Source of the DNA: Stenotrophomonas sp. MYb238
GTDB taxonomy: Bacteria > Pseudomonadota > Gammaproteobacteria > Xanthomonadales > Xanthomonadaceae
Length of the DNA stretch: 34,325 bases
Assembly (NCBI RefSeq): GCF_009496535.1
Contig: NZ_WIDL01000034.1
Span: 1-34,325, forward strand
Direction: 5' to 3'
In this document: in pieces, positions 14,808-21,422 of the stretch
Numbering within the stretch: position 1 is the first letter of the stretch
Layout of the letters: the number at the start of each line of letters is the position of its first letter
Notes under the pieces: model-generated
The model's input: only the letters and a program-made list of their open reading frames with translations
What the model was told of the DNA's origin: nothing
The model's database searches: none
Position numbers and translations under genes: made by a program

Positions 14808-15539
14808 ATGCCGCCACCGATCGGGTGCGGCCGCGTCAACTACGTATTGATCGATCATGAGAACGTACAGCCCACCGATCTGAAGCTGCTGGATCGGGCG
14901 GACATCCGCTTGTGGGTGTTCGTGGGCGCGGGCCAGGCCAAGCTGTCCTCCGAACTGGCGATCCAGATGCAGGCCATGCGCGAGCGGGCGGACTACGTGC
15001 GCATCTCGGGCAACGGCCCCAATGCGCTGGACTTCCATATCGCCTTCTATATCGGCCAGTTGTCCGGCACCGACCCGCGAGGGTTCTTCCATATCATTTC
15101 CAGGGACACCGGCTTCGATCCGCTGGTGGAACACCTGAAGGCCAGGAAGATATTGGCCTGCCGTTCGGCCGCGATTGCCGGGATGCCGCTGTTCAAGCAG
15201 GCTGCGGCCACGGGCATGGCGGCGTTACCCGTGGCGAAACCGAAACCGAAACCGAAACCGAAAGCGGTGACGGTGGCGGTAGAGAAGGCTCCTCCGTTGG
15301 AACCATCGGGCGAAGTGGCCGCATCCGGCACAGCGGCGGCGGCACAACGGCTGACGCGCATGAAGGCGCTGTTGGCGAAGACGAAAACAGGAAGACCTGG
15401 AACGCTGGCCGCATTGAAGAAGCATGTCGCCGCGCATTTCCAGAACCAGATCGGAGCCCAGGACGTGGAGGCGATCGTCGCCGGTCTGAAACAGGCCGGC
15501 GTGGTGAAGCTGGAAGGCTTGAAGGTGCGCTACGACTGA
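14808..15539 (+). CDS. PIN/NYN-like nuclease-type protein with Lys-Pro linker and C-terminal helical domain
   Basis: The 243-residue protein begins, after a short lead, with 'NYVLIDHENVQPTDL' (D16). It continues with 'ISGNGPNALDFHIAFYIG' (D75) and 'FHIISRDTGFDPLVEHL' (D100, D104), acidic positions expected for a PIN/NYN metal-dependent RNase site. A linker with (KP)n at residues 144-152 joins a Lys-rich helical C-terminal domain (about 180-243) resembling a winged-helix or nucleic-acid-binding end. It may be an RNA-degrading or regulatory factor; the target is unknown. I chose the ATG at 14808 because GAGG lies five bases upstream. GTG 14781 and ATG 14790 are alternatives. Base composition is visibly less GC-rich than its neighbours, a possible sign of transfer. 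Confidence 0.75.
   Translation: MPPPIGCGRVNYVLIDHENVQPTDLKLLDRADIRLWVFVGAGQAKLSSELAIQMQAMRERADYVRISGNGPNALDFHIAFYIGQLSGTDPRGFFHIISRDTGFDPLVEHLKARKILACRSAAIAGMPLFKQAAATGMAALPVAKPKPKPKPKAVTVAVEKAPPLEPSGEVAASGTAAAAQRLTRMKALLAKTKTGRPGTLAALKKHVAAHFQNQIGAQDVEAIVAGLKQAGVVKLEGLKVRYD
15235..15264 (+). repeat. Hexanucleotide microsatellite (CGAAAC)n in the PIN/NYN gene
   Basis: Five tandem six-base units (CGAAAC four times, then CGAAAG) encode the Lys-Pro linker. Gain or loss of units would change linker length without a frameshift. Confidence 0.8.
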
Positions 15540-15726
15540 TCGGTACCGTCCGGCCGGAGCGACGGCAGGGGCCATGGTGCACGCGCTGTTCCGCTCGGCG
15601 CGCATCCTGTCCGCCAACCGCCCGGGGGAGCGCTCGGCGATGCCGGACGCATGCTCCAGCCCATCCGGTCACGGCGCCTGAACGCGGTCTCGCCGAAAGT
15701 GCGGCTCCCCCTCCAGGAGCTGCTGC

Positions 15727-16905
15727 ATGCGCATCAAACCCCTGTCGCTGGTCTGCCTGACCCTGCTGGCCTCGGCGTGCAGCCCGCCATCGCCGCCGGC
15801 CTCCACGCAACAGGACGCGAAGGCGCCGGCCATCCCCGCGACAGCGGCCAATCAGGACGGCGCGGCAACGGCTGGCGACGGCTTCGAGTTCCCGGCGATC
15901 CCGCCGATCATGGTGCCCAGCATCGTCGGCAGCGGCCCGGCGCAGAAGCAGCTGGAAGCCTCGATGCAGGCGCTGATCGACCCGGTGGCCGGCATCAGCG
16001 TGCGCCCGGCCAACTGCGCCACCGATGGCGCCCTGGTCAACGAGAGCGGGTTCACCAACGTCGATGGCGCCGGCAACCTGCAGCGCATCGGCAAGGAAGG
16101 TGTGTTCGAAGTCGCCAGCGACGGCAGCGGCCTGGCGGTGACCGGCGAGGACGTGGTGCGGGTCAATCCCGACGGCAGCGGCAGCATCGTCAACGGCGCC
16201 GGCACGTTCGAGGTGCATGCCGACGGCTCGGGCACCTATGTCGGCGAGTTCGGCAATATCGAACTGGACGGCAAGGGCGGAGGCACCTGGGTGGGCGACT
16301 TCGGCAACATCGAGAACCACGGCGACGGCTCGGGCCTGTGGATCGGCGAGGAGGGCAGCATCGAGGTGCGCGCCGACGGCTCGGGACGCTGGATCGGCGG
16401 GCCGGAAGGCATCGCCGAGAACCGCGGCGACGGCACCGGCACGGTGGGCGCCATCGCGCGCGAGGTGCGCATGGCGCCGTTGCCGCCGCTGCCGCCGGCA
16501 GGGCGCTTCCCGCCGCTGGACAAGTTCAAACCCTCCGGCGCGCCGTGCGGCTTCGTCGTCACCCTCAACGACAAGGTGCTGTTCGACTTCGACAAGGCGC
16601 AGGTGCGCGCCGACGCGGCCAAGGTGCTGGACGTGCTGGCCGCCGCGCTGGAGAAGGTGCCGTCCCGCGCCATGGAAATCCGCGGTCATACCGACGCCAA
16701 GGGCAGCGACGCCTACAACCAGGACCTGTCCGAGCGCCGCGCGCAGGCGGTGGTGGCGGCGCTGCGCCAGCGCGGCGTGGCGCACGACGCCAGCGCGCGC
16801 GGCTACGGCGAGTCGCAGCCGGTGGCGCCCAACGAGGTCGACGGCAAGGACAACCCCGGCGGCCGCCAGCTCAACCGCCGCGTGGAGATCTTCGTGCGGA
16901 CCTGA
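15727..16905 (+). CDS. OmpA-family outer-membrane lipoprotein with 17-residue DGSG repeats
   Basis: The 392-residue protein starts MRIKPLSLVCLTLLASAC, a lipoprotein signal (acylated Cys18). Residues about 113-238 hold repeats with DGxG at 113, 132, 149, 166, 200, 217 and 235, i.e. a 17-residue period with W/Y and 'IE' at fixed places. The C-terminal third is a peptidoglycan-binding OmpA domain ('VLFDFDKAQVRADAAKVL', 'IRGHTDAKGSDAYNQDLSER', 'GYGESQPVAPN', 'NRRVEIFV'). It probably anchors the outer membrane to the wall with a repeat spacer or sensor between. AGGAG lies eight bases before the ATG. It converges with the GH20 gene at 17034. Confidence 0.88.
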   Translation: MRIKPLSLVCLTLLASACSPPSPPASTQQDAKAPAIPATAANQDGAATAGDGFEFPAIPPIMVPSIVGSGPAQKQLEASMQALIDPVAGISVRPANCATDGALVNESGFTNVDGAGNLQRIGKEGVFEVASDGSGLAVTGEDVVRVNPDGSGSIVNGAGTFEVHADGSGTYVGEFGNIELDGKGGGTWVGDFGNIENHGDGSGLWIGEEGSIEVRADGSGRWIGGPEGIAENRGDGTGTVGAIAREVRMAPLPPLPPAGRFPPLDKFKPSGAPCGFVVTLNDKVLFDFDKAQVRADAAKVLDVLAAALEKVPSRAMEIRGHTDAKGSDAYNQDLSERRAQAVVAALRQRGVAHDASARGYGESQPVAPNEVDGKDNPGGRQLNRRVEIFVRT

Positions 16906-16910
16906 GCGGA

Positions 16911-16990
16911 AACCAGGGTCAGCGCCGGGTTTTCCCCTTGAGCCTGGCGCTGGTCGTGCCGGCAGTAGAAACCTGACTCTGACCCTGGTT
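16911..16990. repeat. AACCAGGGTCAG inverted repeat element between convergent genes
   Basis: AACCAGGGTCAG (16911-16922) and CTGACCCTGGTT (16979-16990) are perfect 12-bp inverted arms. Inside, AGCGCC (16921-16926) can pair with GGCGCT (16946-16951). The bounded 80-bp unit looks like a small dispersed palindromic (REP/MITE-type) element; similar 'accagggtcagagtcaggttt' motifs are familiar from xanthomonad intergenic DNA (from memory, not checked). Confidence 0.55.
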
Positions 16991-16995
16991 CTTCC

Positions 16996-17018
16996 CCGGG
17001 CTCAAGGATCAAGCCCGG
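16996..17018. terminator. Hairpin between convergent OmpA and GH20 genes
   Basis: CCGGGCT (16996-17002) pairs with AGCCCGG (17012-17018) around a 9-base loop, 16 bases after the GH20 stop on the minus strand. There is no clear T-run, so terminator function is tentative. Confidence 0.4.
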
Positions 17019-17033
17019 CGCCGGCTCCGGCCT

Positions 17034-19319
17034 TCAGTGCGCCCACCACGCCGCCGGCACCGGCATCGGCGCGTCGCCATCGACGCTGACCTGCAGGTCG
17101 AGCACGCGGTCGCCGCCGCCCTGGAAATAACGCAGTTCGAAGGCATGCGCGCCGCGCGCCAGCGCGCGGCTGCCATGGGTGGTGCCCGGCGACTGCGGGC
17201 CGTCGCGGTCGATCAGCAGCGTGCCGTCGAGCAGCAGGCGCGCGCCGTCGTCCGATGCCAGCGAGAATCTGTATACGCCGTCGGCGGGAACGCGCAGGAC
17301 GCCGCGATAGCGCAGGCCGAAACGCTCCTGCCGGGCGAAATCCGGCAGGTCGACGACATCGGCGGTATCCGAGCGCGTCGGGCGCATGCCGGGCAGCTCG
17401 TCGGTGCGGCGCACCGGGGCTTCGAAATAGTCGCGCTGCAGGCCGGGCCGGCGCGCCGCGGCGGCCTCGGGCGATGCCGCCTGCAACGTAGTCCGCGCGT
17501 AGCTGGCGCGCATCGTCGGCCCCAGGCGACCATCGGCGGTGAGCAGGCGCGCCGCCACCTGCACGGGCGCCTGGTCCAGTGCTAGCGCCAGCGGACCGGT
17601 GTAGCGCGGCGAGTCCGCGTTGGGGTCGCTGCCATCGGTGGTGACGACGATGGCGGCATCGTCCAGCGGCGAACGCAGCGCCACCGTGCCCGTCGGCGCC
17701 AGCGTCAGCACGTCGCCATCCAGCCCCAGCACCTCGGGCACGCGGTAGTTGACGTTCATGCGGCCCAGCGCGGCCAGCTGTGGCCCCAGCCGCGCGGCGA
17801 AGCCGTCCCAGTCGCGGCGCGCCGGCGCCGACCACAGCACCTCGCTCATCGCCAGCGCGCGCGGCCACAGCATGTACTCGGCGGCCTGCGGCGTGCGGAT
17901 GTGCTCGGTCCACAGGTTGGCCTGCCCGCCGCGCACGTGCGCAGCCTGCGCCGGCGTGAGCTGCGCGGGCACCGGCTCGAAGGCATAGACCTGCCGCAAT
18001 GGCAGGTACTGTGGGCAGTACGGTTCGTCGGCCGCGCGCGACTGGCAGTAGTCGAAATAGGAATACGACACCGGCGTCATCACCACGTCGTAGCCGCGCC
18101 GCGCCGCCTCGATGCCTTCGCCGATGCTGCGCCAGGCCATGATCGTGGTGCTCTTGGCCGGGTCGCCGGCGAGCATCTCGTCCCAGGCCAGCATGCGCCG
18201 GCCGTGCTGCTGCAGGTAACGCTCCACCCGGCGCATGAACCAGCCCTGCAGCGCGTGTTCGTCCTTCAGCCCCTCGCGGCGGATGATCTCCTGCGCGAGC
18301 GGGCTCTGCTGCCAGCGCACGACCGGCGCCTCGTCGCCGCCGAGATGGATGTATTCGGAGGGGAAGATCGCCATCACCTCGTCGAGCACGTTCTCGACGA
18401 AGGCGAAGGTCAGCTCGCCCGGGCACACCACGTTGTCGTCCACGCCCCAGTCCACCCGCACCTGGAACGGCCCCGGCGTGCACGCCAGTTCGGGATAGGC
18501 GGCCTGCACGGCGACGGTATGGCCGGGCATCTCGATCTCCGGCACCACGGTGATGTGCAGCCTGCGCGCGTACTCGACGATCTCGCGCGCCTGCGCCTGG
18601 GTGTAGAAGCCGCCGTAGCGCGTGCCGTCGTAGTCGATGCGGCCATCGCGCCGGTGCAGCGCGGTCTGCGCGCGCCACGCGCCGACTTCGGTGAGCTTCG
18701 GGTAGCGCTTGATCTCCAGCCGCCAGCCCTGGTCGTCGGTGAGGTGCCAGTGCAGCACGTTGAACTTGTAGCGCGCCATCAGCTCCAACTGGCGCTCGAT
18801 GTAGTCCATCGGGAACAGATGGCGCGCCACGTCCAGGTGCAGGCCGCGCCAGGCGAAGCGCGGCGCGTCGTCGATGGCGGCGTGGGCGATGCCGTCGCCG
18901 CCGTCGGCCAGCAGCTGGCGCAGGGTCTGCAGGCCGTAGAACAGGCCGGCGTCGCCGGCCGCGCGCAGGTGGATGCCACGCTCGTCCACGCGCAGGGTGT
19001 AGGCCTCGGGGTTGGCGCTGGCATCGCCGTCCAGGGTCAGGGTGAGGTCGGCGGGTGCGCGGCTGCCGGCCGCCGCCAGCGGGCGCTGCCACGCCGCCTG
19101 CAGGATGTCGCCGGCCAGCGCGCGCAGCGCATCCAGTCGCGCCGGGTCGCCTTCGGCAGCGATGCGCAGCATGGCGCCGGGGCGATAGCGGCCCGGTTGC
19201 ACGTCGAGCCGCGTGGGCAGGGGCACCACCGATGGCGTGGCGGGCGCGGCGGCCGGCGACAGCGCCGGCCAGCCCAGGGCGAAGGCGAGCAGCAGCGCGT
19301 GGGAGGCGTTCAGGGGCAT
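17034..19319 (-). CDS. GH20 beta-N-acetylhexosaminidase with C-terminal PA14 domain
   Basis: The 761-residue enzyme has a signal peptide (MPLNASHALLLAFALGWPA), an N-terminal GH20b domain, and a GH20 barrel with 'FNVLHWHLTDDQGWRLEIK' (186-204), 'EIEMPGHTVA' and the catalytic pair D329-E330 in 'HLGGDEAP'. The C terminus has a Fn3/chitobiase-C-like part ('VVTTDGSDPNADSPRYTG') and a PA14-like domain ('FEAPVRRTDELPGM', 'GVYRFSLASDDGARLLLDG'), which often binds carbohydrate. It removes terminal GlcNAc/GalNAc by substrate-assisted catalysis, probably in the periplasm. The ATG at 19319 is chosen for the GGAG six bases upstream; a TTG at 19331 is less likely. It is divergent from the phosphodiesterase-like gene. 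Confidence 0.92.
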   Translation of the reverse strand: MPLNASHALLLAFALGWPALSPAAAPATPSVVPLPTRLDVQPGRYRPGAMLRIAAEGDPARLDALRALAGDILQAAWQRPLAAAGSRAPADLTLTLDGDASANPEAYTLRVDERGIHLRAAGDAGLFYGLQTLRQLLADGGDGIAHAAIDDAPRFAWRGLHLDVARHLFPMDYIERQLELMARYKFNVLHWHLTDDQGWRLEIKRYPKLTEVGAWRAQTALHRRDGRIDYDGTRYGGFYTQAQAREIVEYARRLHITVVPEIEMPGHTVAVQAAYPELACTPGPFQVRVDWGVDDNVVCPGELTFAFVENVLDEVMAIFPSEYIHLGGDEAPVVRWQQSPLAQEIIRREGLKDEHALQGWFMRRVERYLQQHGRRMLAWDEMLAGDPAKSTTIMAWRSIGEGIEAARRGYDVVMTPVSYSYFDYCQSRAADEPYCPQYLPLRQVYAFEPVPAQLTPAQAAHVRGGQANLWTEHIRTPQAAEYMLWPRALAMSEVLWSAPARRDWDGFAARLGPQLAALGRMNVNYRVPEVLGLDGDVLTLAPTGTVALRSPLDDAAIVVTTDGSDPNADSPRYTGPLALALDQAPVQVAARLLTADGRLGPTMRASYARTTLQAASPEAAAARRPGLQRDYFEAPVRRTDELPGMRPTRSDTADVVDLPDFARQERFGLRYRGVLRVPADGVYRFSLASDDGARLLLDGTLLIDRDGPQSPGTTHGSRALARGAHAFELRYFQGGGDRVLDLQVSVDGDAPMPVPAAWWAH

Positions 19320-19345
19320 GCGGGTCTCCAAGGGAGAAGTGACAT

Positions 19346-19363
19346 GGAAAGGTGGCGCTTTCC
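19346..19363. promoter_or_regulatory. Inverted-repeat operator candidate between GH20 and phosphatase-superfamily genes
   Basis: GGAAAG-GTGGCG-CTTTCC is a 6+6+6 inverted repeat in the 101-bp divergent region 19320-19420, 27 bases from one start codon and 58 from the other. It does not resemble the GGTNNNACC site at 29412, so a different regulator may act here. Promoter boxes are not clear. Confidence 0.4.
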
Positions 19364-19420
19364 CGCGCGCGCCGACATGATCCAGCGGACAGGGTCGGGC
19401 GGGGACGGATGGAGCGGACG

Positions 19421-20524
19421 ATGAAGACGACAGGAATCCTGCGTGGCCTGGCCGCGCTGCTGCTGGGCCTGGCCGGCGCCTGCGCGGACGCGGCGCCGCG
19501 CGCGCCGAACGTGATCGTGGTGACGCTGGACGGCGTGCGCGTGCAGGAACTCTTCGGCGGCATGGATACGGAGATCGCGCGTGCCGCCGGCGACGGCGGC
19601 GAGGACGCCGGCCAGTTCGATCGCTACCGCGGCGACAGCGCCGCGCAGCGGCGCGAGCGGTTGATGCCGTTCTTCTGGGGCACGCTGATGCGCGAACACG
19701 GCTGGGTCGCCGGCAACGCCGCGCTGGGCAGCCGCGTGCAGCTGGGCAACCGCATGCGCTTCTCCTATCCCGGCTACGCCGAACTGCTGACCGGCGTGCC
19801 GCGCGACGACAAGGTCACCAGCAACGCCGCCATCCAGAGCCCGTACCCGACGGTGCTGGAGTTCGTGCGCGAACAGCTGCGCCTGCCGCGCGCCAAGGTC
19901 GCCGCGTTCGGCTCGTGGGACCGCTTCGTCGGCATTCCCGAACACACGCCCGGCAGCATCACCGTCAACGCCGGCTTCATGCCGTTCGTTGACAGCGACC
20001 CGGGCATCCAGCGGCTCGACGCGATCCAGGCGCAGGCGCGCACCTGGCGCCACGAGCGCTTCGACGCCTTCACCGCCGCGTTCGCGCTGCGCTACCTGGA
20101 ACGCGAACGGCCGCGCCTGCTCTACGTGGGCCTGGGCGACACCGACGAATGGGCGCACGCCGGCCGCTACATCGACACGCTCGAAGGCCTCGCCCTGGCC
20201 GACCGTTTCCTGCAGACGCTGTGGCAGTGGCTGCAGTCGCAGCCGGACTACCGCGACAACACCGTGCTGGTGATCGCCACCGACCACGGACGCGGCCGCG
20301 GCGTGCGCGACTGGAGCGACCACGGGCCGGAGGTGGAAGGCGCGCAGGACGTGTGGCTGGCGATGGCTGGTCCCGGCCAGACGCGGCGCGGCGAACTGCG
20401 GCAGGCGCCGGAGCTGCGCCAGGGGCAGATCGCCGCCAGCATCGCCGCGCCGTTCGGCCTGGACTTCCGCCGCATGGAGCCGAAGGCCGGCGAACCGGTG
20501 CAGGAAACGCTGCGGCGGCCCTGA
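19421..20524 (+). CDS. Alkaline-phosphatase-superfamily (phosphodiesterase-like) exported protein
   Basis: The 367-residue protein starts MKTTGILRGLAALLLGLAGACADAA, a signal peptide. It shows AP-superfamily metal sites: 'VIVVTLDGVR' (D37), 'GLGDTDEWAH' (D242, H246), 'VIATDHG' (D288, H289) and H301. At the nucleophile position, where NPP phosphodiesterases have 'TxPNxxxLxTG', it has 'FSYPGYAELLTG', so Ser115 would replace Thr. There is no sulfatase C/SxPxR motif, hence a phosphate (mono- or diester) rather than sulfate ester is the likely substrate. Its place among glycan hydrolases suggests removal of a phosphate-linked decoration from a glycan (inference). The start is fixed by GGAG six bases before ATG 19421. 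Confidence 0.75.
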   Translation: MKTTGILRGLAALLLGLAGACADAAPRAPNVIVVTLDGVRVQELFGGMDTEIARAAGDGGEDAGQFDRYRGDSAAQRRERLMPFFWGTLMREHGWVAGNAALGSRVQLGNRMRFSYPGYAELLTGVPRDDKVTSNAAIQSPYPTVLEFVREQLRLPRAKVAAFGSWDRFVGIPEHTPGSITVNAGFMPFVDSDPGIQRLDAIQAQARTWRHERFDAFTAAFALRYLERERPRLLYVGLGDTDEWAHAGRYIDTLEGLALADRFLQTLWQWLQSQPDYRDNTVLVIATDHGRGRGVRDWSDHGPEVEGAQDVWLAMAGPGQTRRGELRQAPELRQGQIAASIAAPFGLDFRRMEPKAGEPVQETLRRP

Positions 20525-20542
20525 GCGGCGCGCGCGCTGGCC

Positions 20543-20578
20543 TATACTCCCCGCATGTCCCCGTCTATGAAGTCGTAA
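20543..20578 (+). promoter_or_regulatory. -10-like box and seven-codon leader ORF ahead of the GntR gene
   Basis: TATACT (20543-20548) matches a sigma70 -10 box at five of six positions; the -35 is unclear. Transcription would begin near 20555, where an ATG opens a tiny ORF (MSPSMKS, stop TAA at 20576-20578). It ends three bases before the regulator ATG at 20582, which lacks its own strong ribosome site. Leaderless translation and re-initiation are possible. Confidence 0.45.
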
Positions 20579-20581
20579 CGG

Positions 20582-21361
20582 ATGCGGAGCCAACGCGTGC
20601 CAGTCAAGAGCATCCAGAACCGCCGCCTCTACCAGCAGATCGCCGACCAGCTGCGCGGCATGATCAACCGTGGCGAGTACCCGCCGGGCAGCTACCTGCC
20701 GCCCGAACGCGAACTGTCGCAGCAGTTCGGCGTCAGCCGCACTTCGCTGCGCGAGGCGCTGATCGCGCTGGAAGTGCTGGGCCTGGTGCGCGTGCGCGTC
20801 GGCGACGGCGTCAGCGTGGTCGGGCCGGAGCCGAGCGAGGCGACGGCCAGCGTCGGCGCGCTGGACCGCGCCCGCCAGCTCAACCCGTGGACGCTGGACC
20901 CGGAGCTGGGCGTGGTGGCCGATTTCGACGCCGAGATCCCGCCGTTCTCGCTGCTGAGCGCGCGCCGGCTGGTGGAACCGGAAGCGGCGGCGCTGGCCGC
21001 GGAGAACGCCTCCGACGAGGAAATCGCCGGCATCGAGGACGCGCTGCAGCGGAACATCGCCGACAACCTGCACAGCTCCACCACCCATCCGGGCGACCGC
21101 CTGCTGCACGTGCGCATCGCCGACGCCAGCGGCAACCCGGCCTATTCGCTGCTGATCCGCCACCTGCTCGGGCACCGCTACGGCGCCATGTTCCAGCGCC
21201 TGCAGCATCTGTACACGCCGCACGACATGCCGCACCGCTCGGAGAACGAGCACCAGGCCATCGTCGACGCGATCCGCGCGCGCGACGCGGCGGCCGCACG
21301 CAAGGCCATGCGCGTGCACCTGGATTCGGTGATCCGCATCTTCTCGCGCGGCAAGGCCTGA
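20582..21361 (+). CDS. FadR-type GntR transcriptional regulator (FCD domain), probable fucose repressor
   Basis: The 259-residue protein has an N-terminal winged helix-turn-helix ('LYQQIADQLRGMINRGEYPPG', 'LPPERELSQQFGVSRTSLREAL', 'LEVLGLVRVRVGDGVSV', residues about 16-80). A C-terminal FCD ligand domain follows, with 'ARRLVEPEAAALAAE', 'LLHVRIADASGNP' and the closing 'ENEHQAIVDAIRARDAAAARKAMRVHL'-type helix (short form HQAIVDAIRARDAAAA). FCD regulators sense sugar acids or related metabolites. Being next to the fucose operon, it likely binds the FadR-like palindrome at 29412-29420 and responds to a fuconate-pathway intermediate (inference). A GTG at 20597 is an alternative start. It converges with fucP. 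Confidence 0.88.
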   Translation: MRSQRVPVKSIQNRRLYQQIADQLRGMINRGEYPPGSYLPPERELSQQFGVSRTSLREALIALEVLGLVRVRVGDGVSVVGPEPSEATASVGALDRARQLNPWTLDPELGVVADFDAEIPPFSLLSARRLVEPEAAALAAENASDEEIAGIEDALQRNIADNLHSSTTHPGDRLLHVRIADASGNPAYSLLIRHLLGHRYGAMFQRLQHLYTPHDMPHRSENEHQAIVDAIRARDAAAARKAMRVHLDSVIRIFSRGKA

Positions 21362-21362
21362 C

Positions 21363-21399
21363 CGGGCGTTCACCGGCGTCGCCCGTGCGTGGACGCCGG
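21363..21399. terminator. Overlapping GC-rich inverted repeats between convergent GntR and fucP genes
   Basis: CGGGCG (21363-21368) pairs with CGCCCG (21380-21385), and alternatively CCGGCGT (21373-21379) with ACGCCGG (21393-21399). The 61-base gap between two convergent stops is where a shared terminator is expected, but no T-run follows. Confidence 0.35.
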
Positions 21400-21422
21400 C
21401 GCGTGGCGGCGTACGCGCGTGC

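Noticed and set aside
15235-15264. Tandem repeat as a possible CRISPR or origin iteron
   Set aside because: Units are only six bases, have no spacers, and are in frame coding for Lys-Pro.
17034-19319. Duplication of the two GH20 genes as a recent tandem event
   Set aside because: They share family motifs, but their signal types, C-terminal domains and surrounding sequence differ, so they are old paralogues or separate acquisitions.
19421-20524. Sulfatase
   Set aside because: There is no C/SxPxR formylglycine motif; the metal ligands and FSYPGY motif fit phosphodiesterase-like members better.
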